In this document: in pieces, positions 1 to 4,715 of the stretch
Layout: each line of letters opens with the position of its first letter
How positions within the stretch are numbered: the stretch's first letter is position 1
Source: Lachnospiraceae bacterium
GTDB taxonomy: Bacteria; Bacillota; Clostridia; Lachnospirales; Lachnospiraceae
NCBI GenBank assembly: GCA_017444545.1
Contig: JAFSWJ010000090.1
Coordinates: forward strand, 1-5,332
Direction of reading: 5' to 3'
DNA length: 5,332 nucleotides
Position numbers and translations under genes: made by a program
The notes under the pieces: generated by a model
The model's input: the letters and a program-made list of their open reading frames with translations, nothing else
Database searches by the model: none
Told to the model about the DNA's origin: nothing

Positions 1-40
1 ATTCCCCGGATGATATGTGATATTGTAGGGAATTCTCTTC

Positions 41-72
41 CTTTGTATTTTTGCGGTCGCAAAAATACAGAG
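41..72. repeat. AT-rich inverted repeat (hairpin) near left edge
   Basis: Perfect 10-bp arms GTATTTTTGC (45-54) and GCAAAAATAC (59-68) enclose the loop GGTC. Pairing extends to 41-54 against 59-72, with a single T/G opposition at 43/70. It lies just downstream of the candidate leftward promoter at 92-120, so it could be a leader hairpin, an operator for a dimeric regulator, or a terminator. No T-run follows either arm, which argues against a simple intrinsic terminator. The rest of 1-187 is AT-rich with no supportable gene. Confidence 0.6.
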
Positions 73-91
73 TTTCACACACTCAAACTAA

Positions 92-120
92 ACCATAAAC
101 CCCCGTGTTTTAAAAGTCAA
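92..120 (-). promoter_or_regulatory. candidate leftward sigma-A-type promoter
   Basis: Read on the minus strand, TTGACT (revcomp of 115-120, five of six consensus bases) is followed after exactly 17 bp by TATGGT (revcomp of 92-97, four of six). Transcription would start near position 85 and run off the left edge, through the hairpin at 41-72. No start codon for a leftward gene is identifiable inside the window, so the promoter's target is unknown. This is a motif match only. Confidence 0.4.
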
Positions 121-187
121 GCACTTGTTTATATTAAATGTCTAACGCTTATTATAGAAGAAACAGAAAAAAGCAGGGACAAAAGGA

Positions 188-223
188 GACAGGGGGACGG
201 TTCCATTGAACCGTCCCCCTGTC
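188..223 (-). terminator. perfect GC-rich hairpin after hicB, probable terminator
   Basis: Arms of 16 bp (188-203 and 208-223) are perfectly complementary around the 4-nt loop CATT. The arm core is GGGGGACGGTTC/GAACCGTCCCCC. On the minus strand the stem lies about 18 bp beyond the hicB stop codon and is followed by TCCTTTT and, further on, a TTTTTT run, so it could end the hicAB transcript. The same arm sequence recurs at 877-893 and, in variant form, in the hairpins at 1671-1720, 2960-3009 and 3031-3082. It is therefore also a member of a dispersed repeat family. The hairpin is directly visible; terminator function is inferred. Confidence 0.6.
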
Positions 224-246
224 CCAGATAATTGTATCTTTTCAGA
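208..246. repeat. 39-bp direct repeat, copy 1 (hicB side)
   Basis: These 39 bases are identical to 877-915. On the plus strand the unit runs from GAACCGTCCCCC through AGATAATTGTATC to TTTTCAGA. Read on the minus strand its first five bases, TCTGA, contain the hicB stop codon, and its last 16 bases form one arm of the hairpin at 188-223. Sequence identity ends sharply at both edges. Together with the second copy it brackets the hicAB module. Confidence 0.95.
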
Positions 247-577
247 AATTGATCATCTTTAGTTCATCTTTGACAGATCTTTCTATGAAGCTGTTCAGAG
301 AAATTCCCAGCAATCCTGCTCCAAGCGCAGCCCTTTGATGCAGCTCCGGCGTAAATCTGACATTGAACTTTCCGGAATATGGTTTTTCCGGATCTACTCC
401 ATCTTCTCTGCACCAGTCCAAATAATCGTCTACGGATGCTCTGAATTCCTTTTCCAATTCATCCACGGTAGTTCCCTGGAAAGTGATCACCGTTTTTGTG
501 TTGATCACTGTTCCTGAAAAAATGTGATTCTCATCGTCATATTCTGCTTTTCCGATGTAACCTTTGTAATTCATCAT
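242..577 (-). CDS. hicB: HicB-family antitoxin
   Basis: This 111-residue protein is the predicted antitoxin of a type II HicAB system. It should bind and neutralise HicA, and in the known family it also represses its own operon. Residues about 4-67 resemble the partial RNase H-like HicB fold, with the motif VITFQGTTVDELEKEFRAS followed by DDYLDWC. Residues about 69-107 (SGKFNVRFTPELHQRAAL, then GISLNSFIERSV) look like the ribbon-helix-helix DNA-binding tail. The start overlaps the hicA stop in an ATGA, implying translational coupling. AGGGGTGAT (581-589) is a good ribosome site. A second ATG immediately follows (start 574), so the true start may be one codon later. The last codon and TGA fall in the 39-bp direct repeat, so the extreme C-terminus (after DELKMIN) may have been set by that junction. 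The family call is firm; activity is not tested. Confidence 0.92.
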   Translation of the reverse strand: MMNYKGYIGKAEYDDENHIFSGTVINTKTVITFQGTTVDELEKEFRASVDDYLDWCREDGVDPEKPYSGKFNVRFTPELHQRAALGAGLLGISLNSFIERSVKDELKMINF

Positions 578-828
578 AATATCACCCCTGCATTTTCCAA
601 AAATCTCCGGACAGCTTTCACGGCTCCCTTGTCAGTGGTTTTTTCCGGATGAGGTCTGTGAAAAACAGCTCTCTCTCCATTGAGCATTACCCTGATCCTG
701 GATCCGTTTCCTTCCGAAACACTTGCACCTAATGCCTTAAATAACGCCTCTATATCAGACCACACTATGTCTGTCCTGACAGGGTCAATATAAATATCTT
801 TGTATGTTCTTTTGTTTTTATTATTCAT
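574..828 (-). CDS. hicA: HicA-family toxin (GSR variant)
   Basis: This is a predicted mRNA interferase toxin of 84 residues, first gene of the hicA-hicB operon. The body PVRTDIVWSDIEALFKALGA, then SEGNGSRIRVMLNGERAVFHRPHP and KGAVKAVRRFLENAGV, fits the small double-stranded-RNA-binding-like HicA fold with its C-terminal helix. In the Escherichia coli type, the glycine-rich turn carries a catalytic histidine (GSNH). Here the turn reads GNGSRIRV, so arginine occupies the expected region, and the only histidines are in FHRPHP. To my knowledge this GSR form is typical of one HicA subgroup. Whether it keeps RNase activity cannot be told from sequence. The ATG at 828 has no clear ribosome site and lies only about 5-7 nt from the predicted transcription start, so the mRNA may be almost leaderless. 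The gene is visibly more AT-rich than the ddl and Mur ligase genes. Confidence 0.88.
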   Translation of the reverse strand: MNNKNKRTYKDIYIDPVRTDIVWSDIEALFKALGASVSEGNGSRIRVMLNGERAVFHRPHPEKTTDKGAVKAVRRFLENAGVIL

Positions 829-840
829 TTTATCATCACT

Positions 841-869
841 ATAGTACTATTTTTTGGTACTGTTGTCAA
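841..869 (-). promoter_or_regulatory. hicAB promoter with overlapping palindromic operator
   Basis: On the minus strand TTGACA (revcomp of 864-869, a perfect -35 match) is separated by exactly 17 bp from TACTAT (revcomp of 841-846, four of six -10 bases). The hicA ATG is 12 bp beyond the -10 box. ATAGTACTAT at 841-850 is a perfect 10-bp palindrome covering the -10, and a second GTAC core sits 13 bp upstream (857-860 versus 844-847). Ribbon-helix-helix HicB proteins repress by binding such short palindromes, so this is the obvious candidate operator. Positions are observed; regulation is inferred. Confidence 0.65.
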
Positions 870-876
870 TTCTTTG

Positions 877-915
877 GAACCGTCCCCCTGTCCCAGATAA
901 TTGTATCTTTTCAGA
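877..915. repeat. 39-bp direct repeat, copy 2 (hydrolase side)
   Basis: This is an exact copy of 208-246, 669 bp away. On the minus strand it starts with TCTGA, including the stop codon of the alpha/beta hydrolase, and ends in GGTTC. Unlike copy 1 it is not followed by the complementary arm, so only half of the GGGGGACGGTTC hairpin is present here. The hicAB promoter begins about 7 bp beyond its edge. The missing arm fits a hairpin interrupted by the arrival of the hicAB segment. Confidence 0.95.
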
Positions 916-1660
916 TGTTGAAGTAGGATTTCATGACCCTGTCGAAGATGACGGGCTGGTCGAGAAAAGAGAAGTGTCCGGCGCCGGAAAGCTTCACCAG
1001 ACCGGAGCCTTTGATGACACTTTCCATGTATTCGCCGTCGCTTAAAGGTGTCGCGGTATCTGCCGTACCCCAGATGAGAAGGGTCTCGGCTTTGATACCG
1101 GGAATGAGATCTGTCAGATCCTCGTTTATTGCTTTGACCATGGTTGCCCTCATAAGCGGAGTTGCGTTCCTGTAGTCTGCGGAACCATGGGTCTTTTTGT
1201 ATTCTTCAAGCTGCTTTTCGGACATGAACTTTTTTGCGACCTTGAAGGCTTTTTGCTTCAGTGCCGCTTTTCCGGTCACCTTGTGTCTGATACCTGCAGC
1301 ATCTATGAGAACAAGCTTTTCCACCACAAAGGGCAGATCATCCCTGTTCATGAGTTTGATGATGATGCGGCCGCCGAAGGAGTGGCCGATGATCGACAGC
1401 TTCTCTATTTTGAGGGCTTTGATGAAGGCTGAGACAAAACCGACATAATCATCTACGCCCCAGGGTTCGGGAGGCTCGGGAGTTCCGCCGGTAAAGCCCG
1501 GAAGATCGATGAGGATCACGCGGTATTTCCCGCTGATGCTGTCGGCAACCGGTCTGTAGAGTTCTTTTTTTGCGCTCCAGCCGGGCAGCACCAGGACGAA
1601 GGGGCCGGATTCACCGAGGATGTCGTATGAGGTTTCGAGGTTGTTTATGTTTATCTTCAT
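911..1660 (-). CDS. alpha/beta-fold hydrolase
   Basis: This 249-residue protein has the size and order of a single-domain alpha/beta hydrolase, probably a cytosolic esterase, amidase or peptidase-like enzyme. The oxyanion-side motif LPGWSA lies near residues 25-30. The nucleophile elbow GHSFGG puts Ser at residue 94, the acid is probably Asp201 in WGTADTATPL, and the catalytic His is residue 229 in GAGHFSFLDQP, so the triad is complete. No signal peptide or membrane helix is seen. I start it at MKININ; a longer reading frame opens at 1702 but runs through the hairpin at 1671-1720. The only ribosome-site candidate is a weak GGAT directly next to the base of that hairpin. It lies downstream of ddl with a 69-bp gap. 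This position suggests a role linked to D-alanyl or precursor peptides, but its substrate is unknown. Its stop codon lies inside the 39-bp repeat. Confidence 0.88.
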   Translation of the reverse strand: MKININNLETSYDILGESGPFVLVLPGWSAKKELYRPVADSISGKYRVILIDLPGFTGGTPEPPEPWGVDDYVGFVSAFIKALKIEKLSIIGHSFGGRIIIKLMNRDDLPFVVEKLVLIDAAGIRHKVTGKAALKQKAFKVAKKFMSEKQLEEYKKTHGSADYRNATPLMRATMVKAINEDLTDLIPGIKAETLLIWGTADTATPLSDGEYMESVIKGSGLVKLSGAGHFSFLDQPVIFDRVMKSYFNI

Positions 1661-1670
1661 TTTTCTATCC

Positions 1671-1720
1671 GGGGGACAGTTCTCTGTATCGTGAAATGCC
1701 AATACAGAGAACCGTCCCCC
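1671..1720. repeat. GGGGGAC hairpin repeat, copy C (ddl-hydrolase gap)
   Basis: Arms 1671-1689 and 1702-1720 pair over 18 of 19 positions around the 12-nt loop CGTGAAATGCCA. The only mismatch is at position 8 of the arm, A (1678) opposite C (1713). The outer arm core is GGGGGACAGTTC on one side and GAACCGTCCCCC on the other. It fills most of the ddl-hydrolase gap and ends 10 bp before the hydrolase ATG. On the minus strand no T-run follows, so it is not a standard terminator for the operon, but it could hinder ribosome access or mark an mRNA processing site. Confidence 0.9.
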
Positions 1721-1729
1721 GTCTCTTTT

Positions 1730-2929
1730 TTATTTCTTTACTCCTGTAAAAGCTGCTTTATCGAGGAGGTTGGTTTCAAAGGAGAAGTTGACGCGGCGTT
1801 CGTTTCTGGCGCGTTTCAGAGCCAGGTCTACGAGCCTGTCGAGGAGGTCTTTGTATGACATTCCGTCTGCCTCCCACAGATAGAATGACAGTGAACCCGG
1901 TATGGTATTGATCTCGTTGAGGTAGAGCTCCTTTGAGTCCTCGTCGAGGATGAAATCAAAGCGGACCACGCCGCTGCAGCCAAGTACCCTGAAGGCTTTG
2001 AGAGAAAGCTCCCGGATCTTTTCCGAAAGTTCCTCCGGGATGTCGGCAGGGATCTTTCTTTGCAGGGAAGCCATACCCTTTGAGCCTGAAGCTGCCGGAC
2101 CTGTTTTGCTCTTGCTTCCCTTGCCGCCGCTCAGGTATTTGTCCTCGTAGCTTAATATCTCATCCGTATGGAAGGGCTCTTCGCAGGGAGATGCCTTTGC
2201 CTCCTCCGTGTCTCCGAGAACCGAGCAGTTTATCTCTCTTAAGTTTTTCACGGCTTTTTCTATGAGGATGGTATTTGTGAAAAGGAAGGCATTGTCCACT
2301 GCCCTGACAAGACCGTTTCTGTCGTCTGCAACCATGATACCCACGGATGATCCGGAGTTTACGGGTTTGACTATAACGGGATATCCGATGGTATCCTCCG
2401 TCTTTTTTGCAAGACTTTCCATATCCCTGTAGTCTGCAAGCGTGAACCTGACACAGTCAAGGACCGGGATGTCATTGTATCTGAAGGCTGTCTTTTGCAG
2501 ATATTTGTCCATACCGACCGCTGCCGATGTCACATCGCAGCCGACGAAGGGGATGCCTATGGTCTTGAGATATCCCATGAGAGTGCCGTCCTCCACGTTT
2601 GTGCCGTGGACTACCGGAAAGGCGATGTCGACCTCGAGCTTTGTCTTTGATCCGAATTTCTTTTGCGGATAATTGACAAGGTAGAATCTGTTTTTCTCGT
2701 TTATGAGGATCACGCGCTCCGAAGCAGCTATGAGAGAAGGGATGTGCCTGTAGGCTTCGATATCCCCGGTCTTTTCGCCGTAATAGAATTCGTTTTCCTT
2801 TGTCATGTATACGGGGAAGATCTCGTATTTTTCTTTGTCCATGTTGGCCATGGCCTGAAGAGCCGAGATGACTGAGACCTCGTGCTCTACGGATCTGCCG
2901 CCGAAAATGAGGGCTATTCTTATTTTCAT
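1730..2929 (-). CDS. ddl: D-alanine--D-alanine ligase-like ATP-grasp enzyme
   Basis: The enzyme is predicted to join two D-alanines with ATP for peptidoglycan precursors in the cytosol. It has 399 residues, somewhat longer than common Ddl proteins (about 300-370). The N-terminal GGRSVEHEVSVISA places Glu15 where Ddl binds the first D-alanine. Further motifs are HGTNVEDG (108-115, usually HG..GEDG), DK at 141-142, VKPVNSGSSVG (187-197, ATP-binding Lys188), REINCSVLG, SYEDKY (260-265), RFDF (Asp325) and NEINTIPGS (Glu339 and Asn341 as metal ligands). The loop after SYEDKY is enlarged by a Gly/Ser/Lys-rich stretch (about 267-288). The start at 2929 is set by AAGGAG (2935-2940) five bases upstream; an in-frame ATG at 3028 lies outside the homologous region and would translate a hairpin repeat. 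It is flanked by a MurF-like ligase and a hydrolase. Selectivity for D-Ala over D-Lac or D-Ser is not provable here. Confidence 0.93.
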   Translation of the reverse strand: MKIRIALIFGGRSVEHEVSVISALQAMANMDKEKYEIFPVYMTKENEFYYGEKTGDIEAYRHIPSLIAASERVILINEKNRFYLVNYPQKKFGSKTKLEVDIAFPVVHGTNVEDGTLMGYLKTIGIPFVGCDVTSAAVGMDKYLQKTAFRYNDIPVLDCVRFTLADYRDMESLAKKTEDTIGYPVIVKPVNSGSSVGIMVADDRNGLVRAVDNAFLFTNTILIEKAVKNLREINCSVLGDTEEAKASPCEEPFHTDEILSYEDKYLSGGKGSKSKTGPAASGSKGMASLQRKIPADIPEELSEKIRELSLKAFRVLGCSGVVRFDFILDEDSKELYLNEINTIPGSLSFYLWEADGMSYKDLLDRLVDLALKRARNERRVNFSFETNLLDKAAFTGVKK

Positions 2930-2959
2930 TTTTTCTCCTTTGTGCCTTCTCCGTTGTCC

Positions 2960-3009
2960 GGGGGACAGTTCTCTGTGTCGTGAGGTACCTACACAGAAAA
3001 CCGTCCCCC
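2960..3009. repeat. GGGGGAC hairpin repeat, copy D (upstream of ddl)
   Basis: Arms 2960-2978 and 2991-3009 match over 17 of 19 positions around the 12-nt loop CGTGAGGTACCT. The arm-position-8 mismatch (A opposite C) is the same as in copies C and E. A second C/A mismatch is at position 12. Compared with copy C, the inner stem CTGTAT/ATACAG has become CTGTGT/ACACAG, a compensating change that keeps pairing. It lies about 31 bp upstream of the ddl start codon, thus in the ddl leader if transcription comes from the right. Confidence 0.9.
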
Positions 3010-3030
3010 TTAGTCTTTCTTGTCCCATCC

Positions 3031-3082
3031 GGGGGACAGTTCTACTGTATCGTGAGGTACCAATACAGTAGAACCGTCCCCC
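3031..3082. repeat. GGGGGAC hairpin repeat, copy E
   Basis: Arms 3031-3050 and 3063-3082 match over 19 of 20 positions around the loop CGTGAGGTACCA. The only mismatch is again position 8 of the arm, A opposite C. Relative to copy C one base pair has been added in the stem (TCTACTGTAT/ATACAGTAGA), inserted in both arms together. It lies 21 bp from copy D in the same orientation, so D and E form a tandem pair upstream of ddl. Confidence 0.9.
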
Positions 3083-3112
3083 TCTTTACCCCTTTGTATT
3101 TATCATAAAGGT

Positions 3113-3187
3113 CGATTGCTCCGCTTCGCTCTCGCAATCGCCTTCCCACATTCGCAATCCGGGCTGACGCCCTGCTTGCTCATGTGG
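3113..3187. repeat. two adjacent imperfect palindromes in the murF-ddl gap
   Basis: CGATTGC (3113-3119) and GCAATCG (3134-3140) form a 7-bp inverted repeat around a 14-nt loop. Next to it, CCACAT (3146-3151), GCAA (3154-3157) and GGGC (3161-3164) pair in order with GCCC (3169-3172), TTGC (3176-3179) and ATGTGG (3182-3187), giving a bulged hairpin of about 42 nt. No open reading frame of coding character covers it. The GC-rich, nested palindrome style is typical of dispersed intergenic repeats, but I cannot assign a named family. Confidence 0.5.
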
Positions 3188-3199
3188 CTCGGGTTTTCT

Positions 3200-3247
3200 C
3201 ATATCCGCACAAAAAATCATGCAAGCATGATTTTTGGTGCAGATATG
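3200..3247 (-). terminator. long hairpin just after the Mur ligase, probable bidirectional terminator
   Basis: Arms 3200-3222 and 3225-3247 pair over 21 of 23 positions around the 2-nt loop AA. The inner part is a perfect AAAAATCATGC/GCATGATTTTT stem. On the minus strand GCATGAT is followed by TTTTTT, the shape of an intrinsic terminator, and the A/T symmetry makes it work in both directions. With bulges the pairing extends further outward on each side (ttttc/gaaaa). It starts 11 bp beyond the Mur ligase stop, so it may end or attenuate transcription before ddl. The GC content of the stem is modest, so efficiency is uncertain. Confidence 0.55.
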
Positions 3248-3257
3248 GAAAACACCT

Positions 3258-4715
3258 TTATGACATGTTGTCGGGCAGGTCGTTTTCTATGAGGAGGACC
3301 TTGTGCTGTTCACCGGGTATGGAATATACGCGGGTGAGGGCATCGTTGAAGCTGTCCTCTATATATAACTTCTTTTCATCAAAGCCTTCTTCTCTGATGC
3401 CTTTTGCTATGGGCTCGGTATGCTTTTTCCCGACAAGCAGGATGTAGTCCGCACTCACTGCCGCCTGGCGCCCGAACTGCTCATTCAGCTCATCTTCCTT
3501 TTCGCCAAGCTCCACCATGCCGGGTGTGATGAGGATCTTGACCGCATCCTCAAACATGGACAGGGTGTCGAGAGCAGCCTTTGCTCCGGCGGGATTTGAA
3601 TTGTAGGCATCGTCTATGATCGTTATGCCGTTCTTTTCGGTCATGTTGAGCCTGTGCTTCACGGGCTGCAGAGTCCTGACCGGAAGCTTCAGTTTTTCAA
3701 GGCTGATGCCGAGAGTATTTGCTACGGCGATGGCTCCCACCACATTTACCACATTGTGGGATCCGATGAGCTTTGTGGCAAAACGGACGCTCTCTCCGTC
3801 AGGAGAGGTCACCGTAAACTCCGTTCCGTTTATGGATGTCACAATATCAGATGCATTGTACTTGCCGTTGCCGACAGTTGAATAGGTGATGGCCGCGGCG
3901 TTTTTATTATGCTCCTGTATGAACTCGTTGTCGTAGTTCAAAAAGAGCTTTCCGTCCTCCGGCAGGGCATCGGCCAGTTCGAATTTTGTTTTTGTGATGT
4001 TCTCCTGGGTTTTGAAGGATTCCAGATGCTGAGGCCCGATGGAGGTGATGATACCGTGCCGTGGACGTACTATATCGCAGAGTTCTTTGATATCACCCAC
4101 GTTCCTGGCTCCCATCTCGCAGAGAAAGATCCTGTGGGTGGGACGCAGGTGCTCGTTGATGGTCTTGACCACGCCCATGGGCGTGTTGTAGCTTTCGGGA
4201 GTCGCCAGAACCTCAAATTCCGAGGAGAGGAGGGTTTCGAGATAGAACTTGACGCTGGTCTTGCCGTAGGAGCCCGTGATCCCTATGATAATAAGATCGT
4301 CCATCTTTGAAAGGGTTCCCATGGCTTTTTTGATGAAGCCTCTTGCTATGGACTTTTCCACCGGTGAATTGATGATATTTGATATCACGGGCAGGAAGGG
4401 TCCGAGAACAAAGGTGTAGACGAGTACAAAGATGAACAGCGTGACATTGCTGCCGACAAATCTGTTCACGATACAGCAGACTGAAAACAGGAGGACTGTT
4501 GTAACAAACAGGCGTATGACCCTGGGAGTGTATACCAGGGGCTTTTTTGAGGGTTTCATGTCAAAGGGCCCCGCAAAGCAGCGGAGCTTGTTGTCAGCGA
4601 TCCATTTCAGATGAACCCTGTTCTTGTAGCCGTTTTGCTGGAACATATGGATCCCGAAGCGGATCATCAGATATGCATATATGGTGATGACGAGGGATAT
4701 GATCAAAAGCGGCAT
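3258..4715 (-). CDS. membrane-anchored MurF-like Mur ligase
   Basis: This 485-residue Mur ligase family protein is closest in motifs to UDP-MurNAc-tripeptide:D-Ala-D-Ala ligase (MurF). Hydrophobic stretches at about 3-20, 67-84 and 90-112 predict two or three membrane segments, in place of the usual MurF N-terminal substrate-binding domain. The catalytic core follows: P-loop GITGSYGKTS (145-154), NTPMG (177-181), EMGA (200-203), SIGPQHLESF, TKTKFELADAL (Lys244 or its neighbour as the probable carbamylated lysine), GSHNVVN (318-324), HRL (354-356), DDAYNSNP (368-375), TPGMVELGE (397-405) and the C-terminal ENDLPDN (477-483). GAGGAG (4721-4726) five bases before the ATG supports the start. It overlaps the aminotransferase stop by 13 bp, so the two are probably cotranslated. 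The neighbouring ddl could supply its D-Ala-D-Ala substrate. Mur ligase identity is firm; whether it is the cell's main MurF or a specialised paralogue is open. Confidence 0.88.
   Translation of the reverse strand: MPLLIISLVITIYAYLMIRFGIHMFQQNGYKNRVHLKWIADNKLRCFAGPFDMKPSKKPLVYTPRVIRLFVTTVLLFSVCCIVNRFVGSNVTLFIFVLVYTFVLGPFLPVISNIINSPVEKSIARGFIKKAMGTLSKMDDLIIIGITGSYGKTSVKFYLETLLSSEFEVLATPESYNTPMGVVKTINEHLRPTHRIFLCEMGARNVGDIKELCDIVRPRHGIITSIGPQHLESFKTQENITKTKFELADALPEDGKLFLNYDNEFIQEHNKNAAAITYSTVGNGKYNASDIVTSINGTEFTVTSPDGESVRFATKLIGSHNVVNVVGAIAVANTLGISLEKLKLPVRTLQPVKHRLNMTEKNGITIIDDAYNSNPAGAKAALDTLSMFEDAVKILITPGMVELGEKEDELNEQFGRQAAVSADYILLVGKKHTEPIAKGIREEGFDEKKLYIEDSFNDALTRVYSIPGEQHKVLLIENDLPDNMS

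Noticed and set aside
10..231. 73-codon plus-strand open frame at the left edge
   Set aside because: It runs through the 41-72 hairpin and the perfect hairpin at 188-223, has no ribosome site and no coding character.
1661..1702. 14-residue N-terminal extension of the alpha/beta hydrolase from 1702
   Set aside because: It is encoded by hairpin copy C, starts in its loop, and has no homology value; MKININ is the natural first strand of the fold.
1671..1735. Hairpin copy C with its following T-run on the plus strand as an intrinsic terminator
   Set aside because: There is no plus-strand gene to terminate. On the transcribed minus strand the stem is followed by GGATAGAAAAATG, not a T-run.
2930..3028. 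33-residue N-terminal extension of ddl from the ATG at 3028
   Set aside because: It translates hairpin copy D, has no ribosome site, and lies before the conserved N-terminal strand. The ATG at 2929 has AAGGAG at ideal spacing and puts Glu15 in the family position.
1671..3082. CRISPR-like array formed by the repeated GGGGGAC units
   Set aside because: The copies are few, unevenly spaced, separated by genes, and are themselves full inverted repeats; there are no regular spacers and no cas genes.
3102..3107. TATGAT on the minus strand as a -10 box for a ddl promoter
   Set aside because: No acceptable -35 hexamer lies 16-18 bp upstream (AGCGAA at the 17-bp position) and there is no extended -10; the support is too weak.
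3909..4310. 133-codon plus-strand open frame opposite the Mur ligase
   Set aside because: It lies wholly antisense to a clear Mur ligase core, including motif regions, and its translation shows no recognisable domain; it is a shadow frame.
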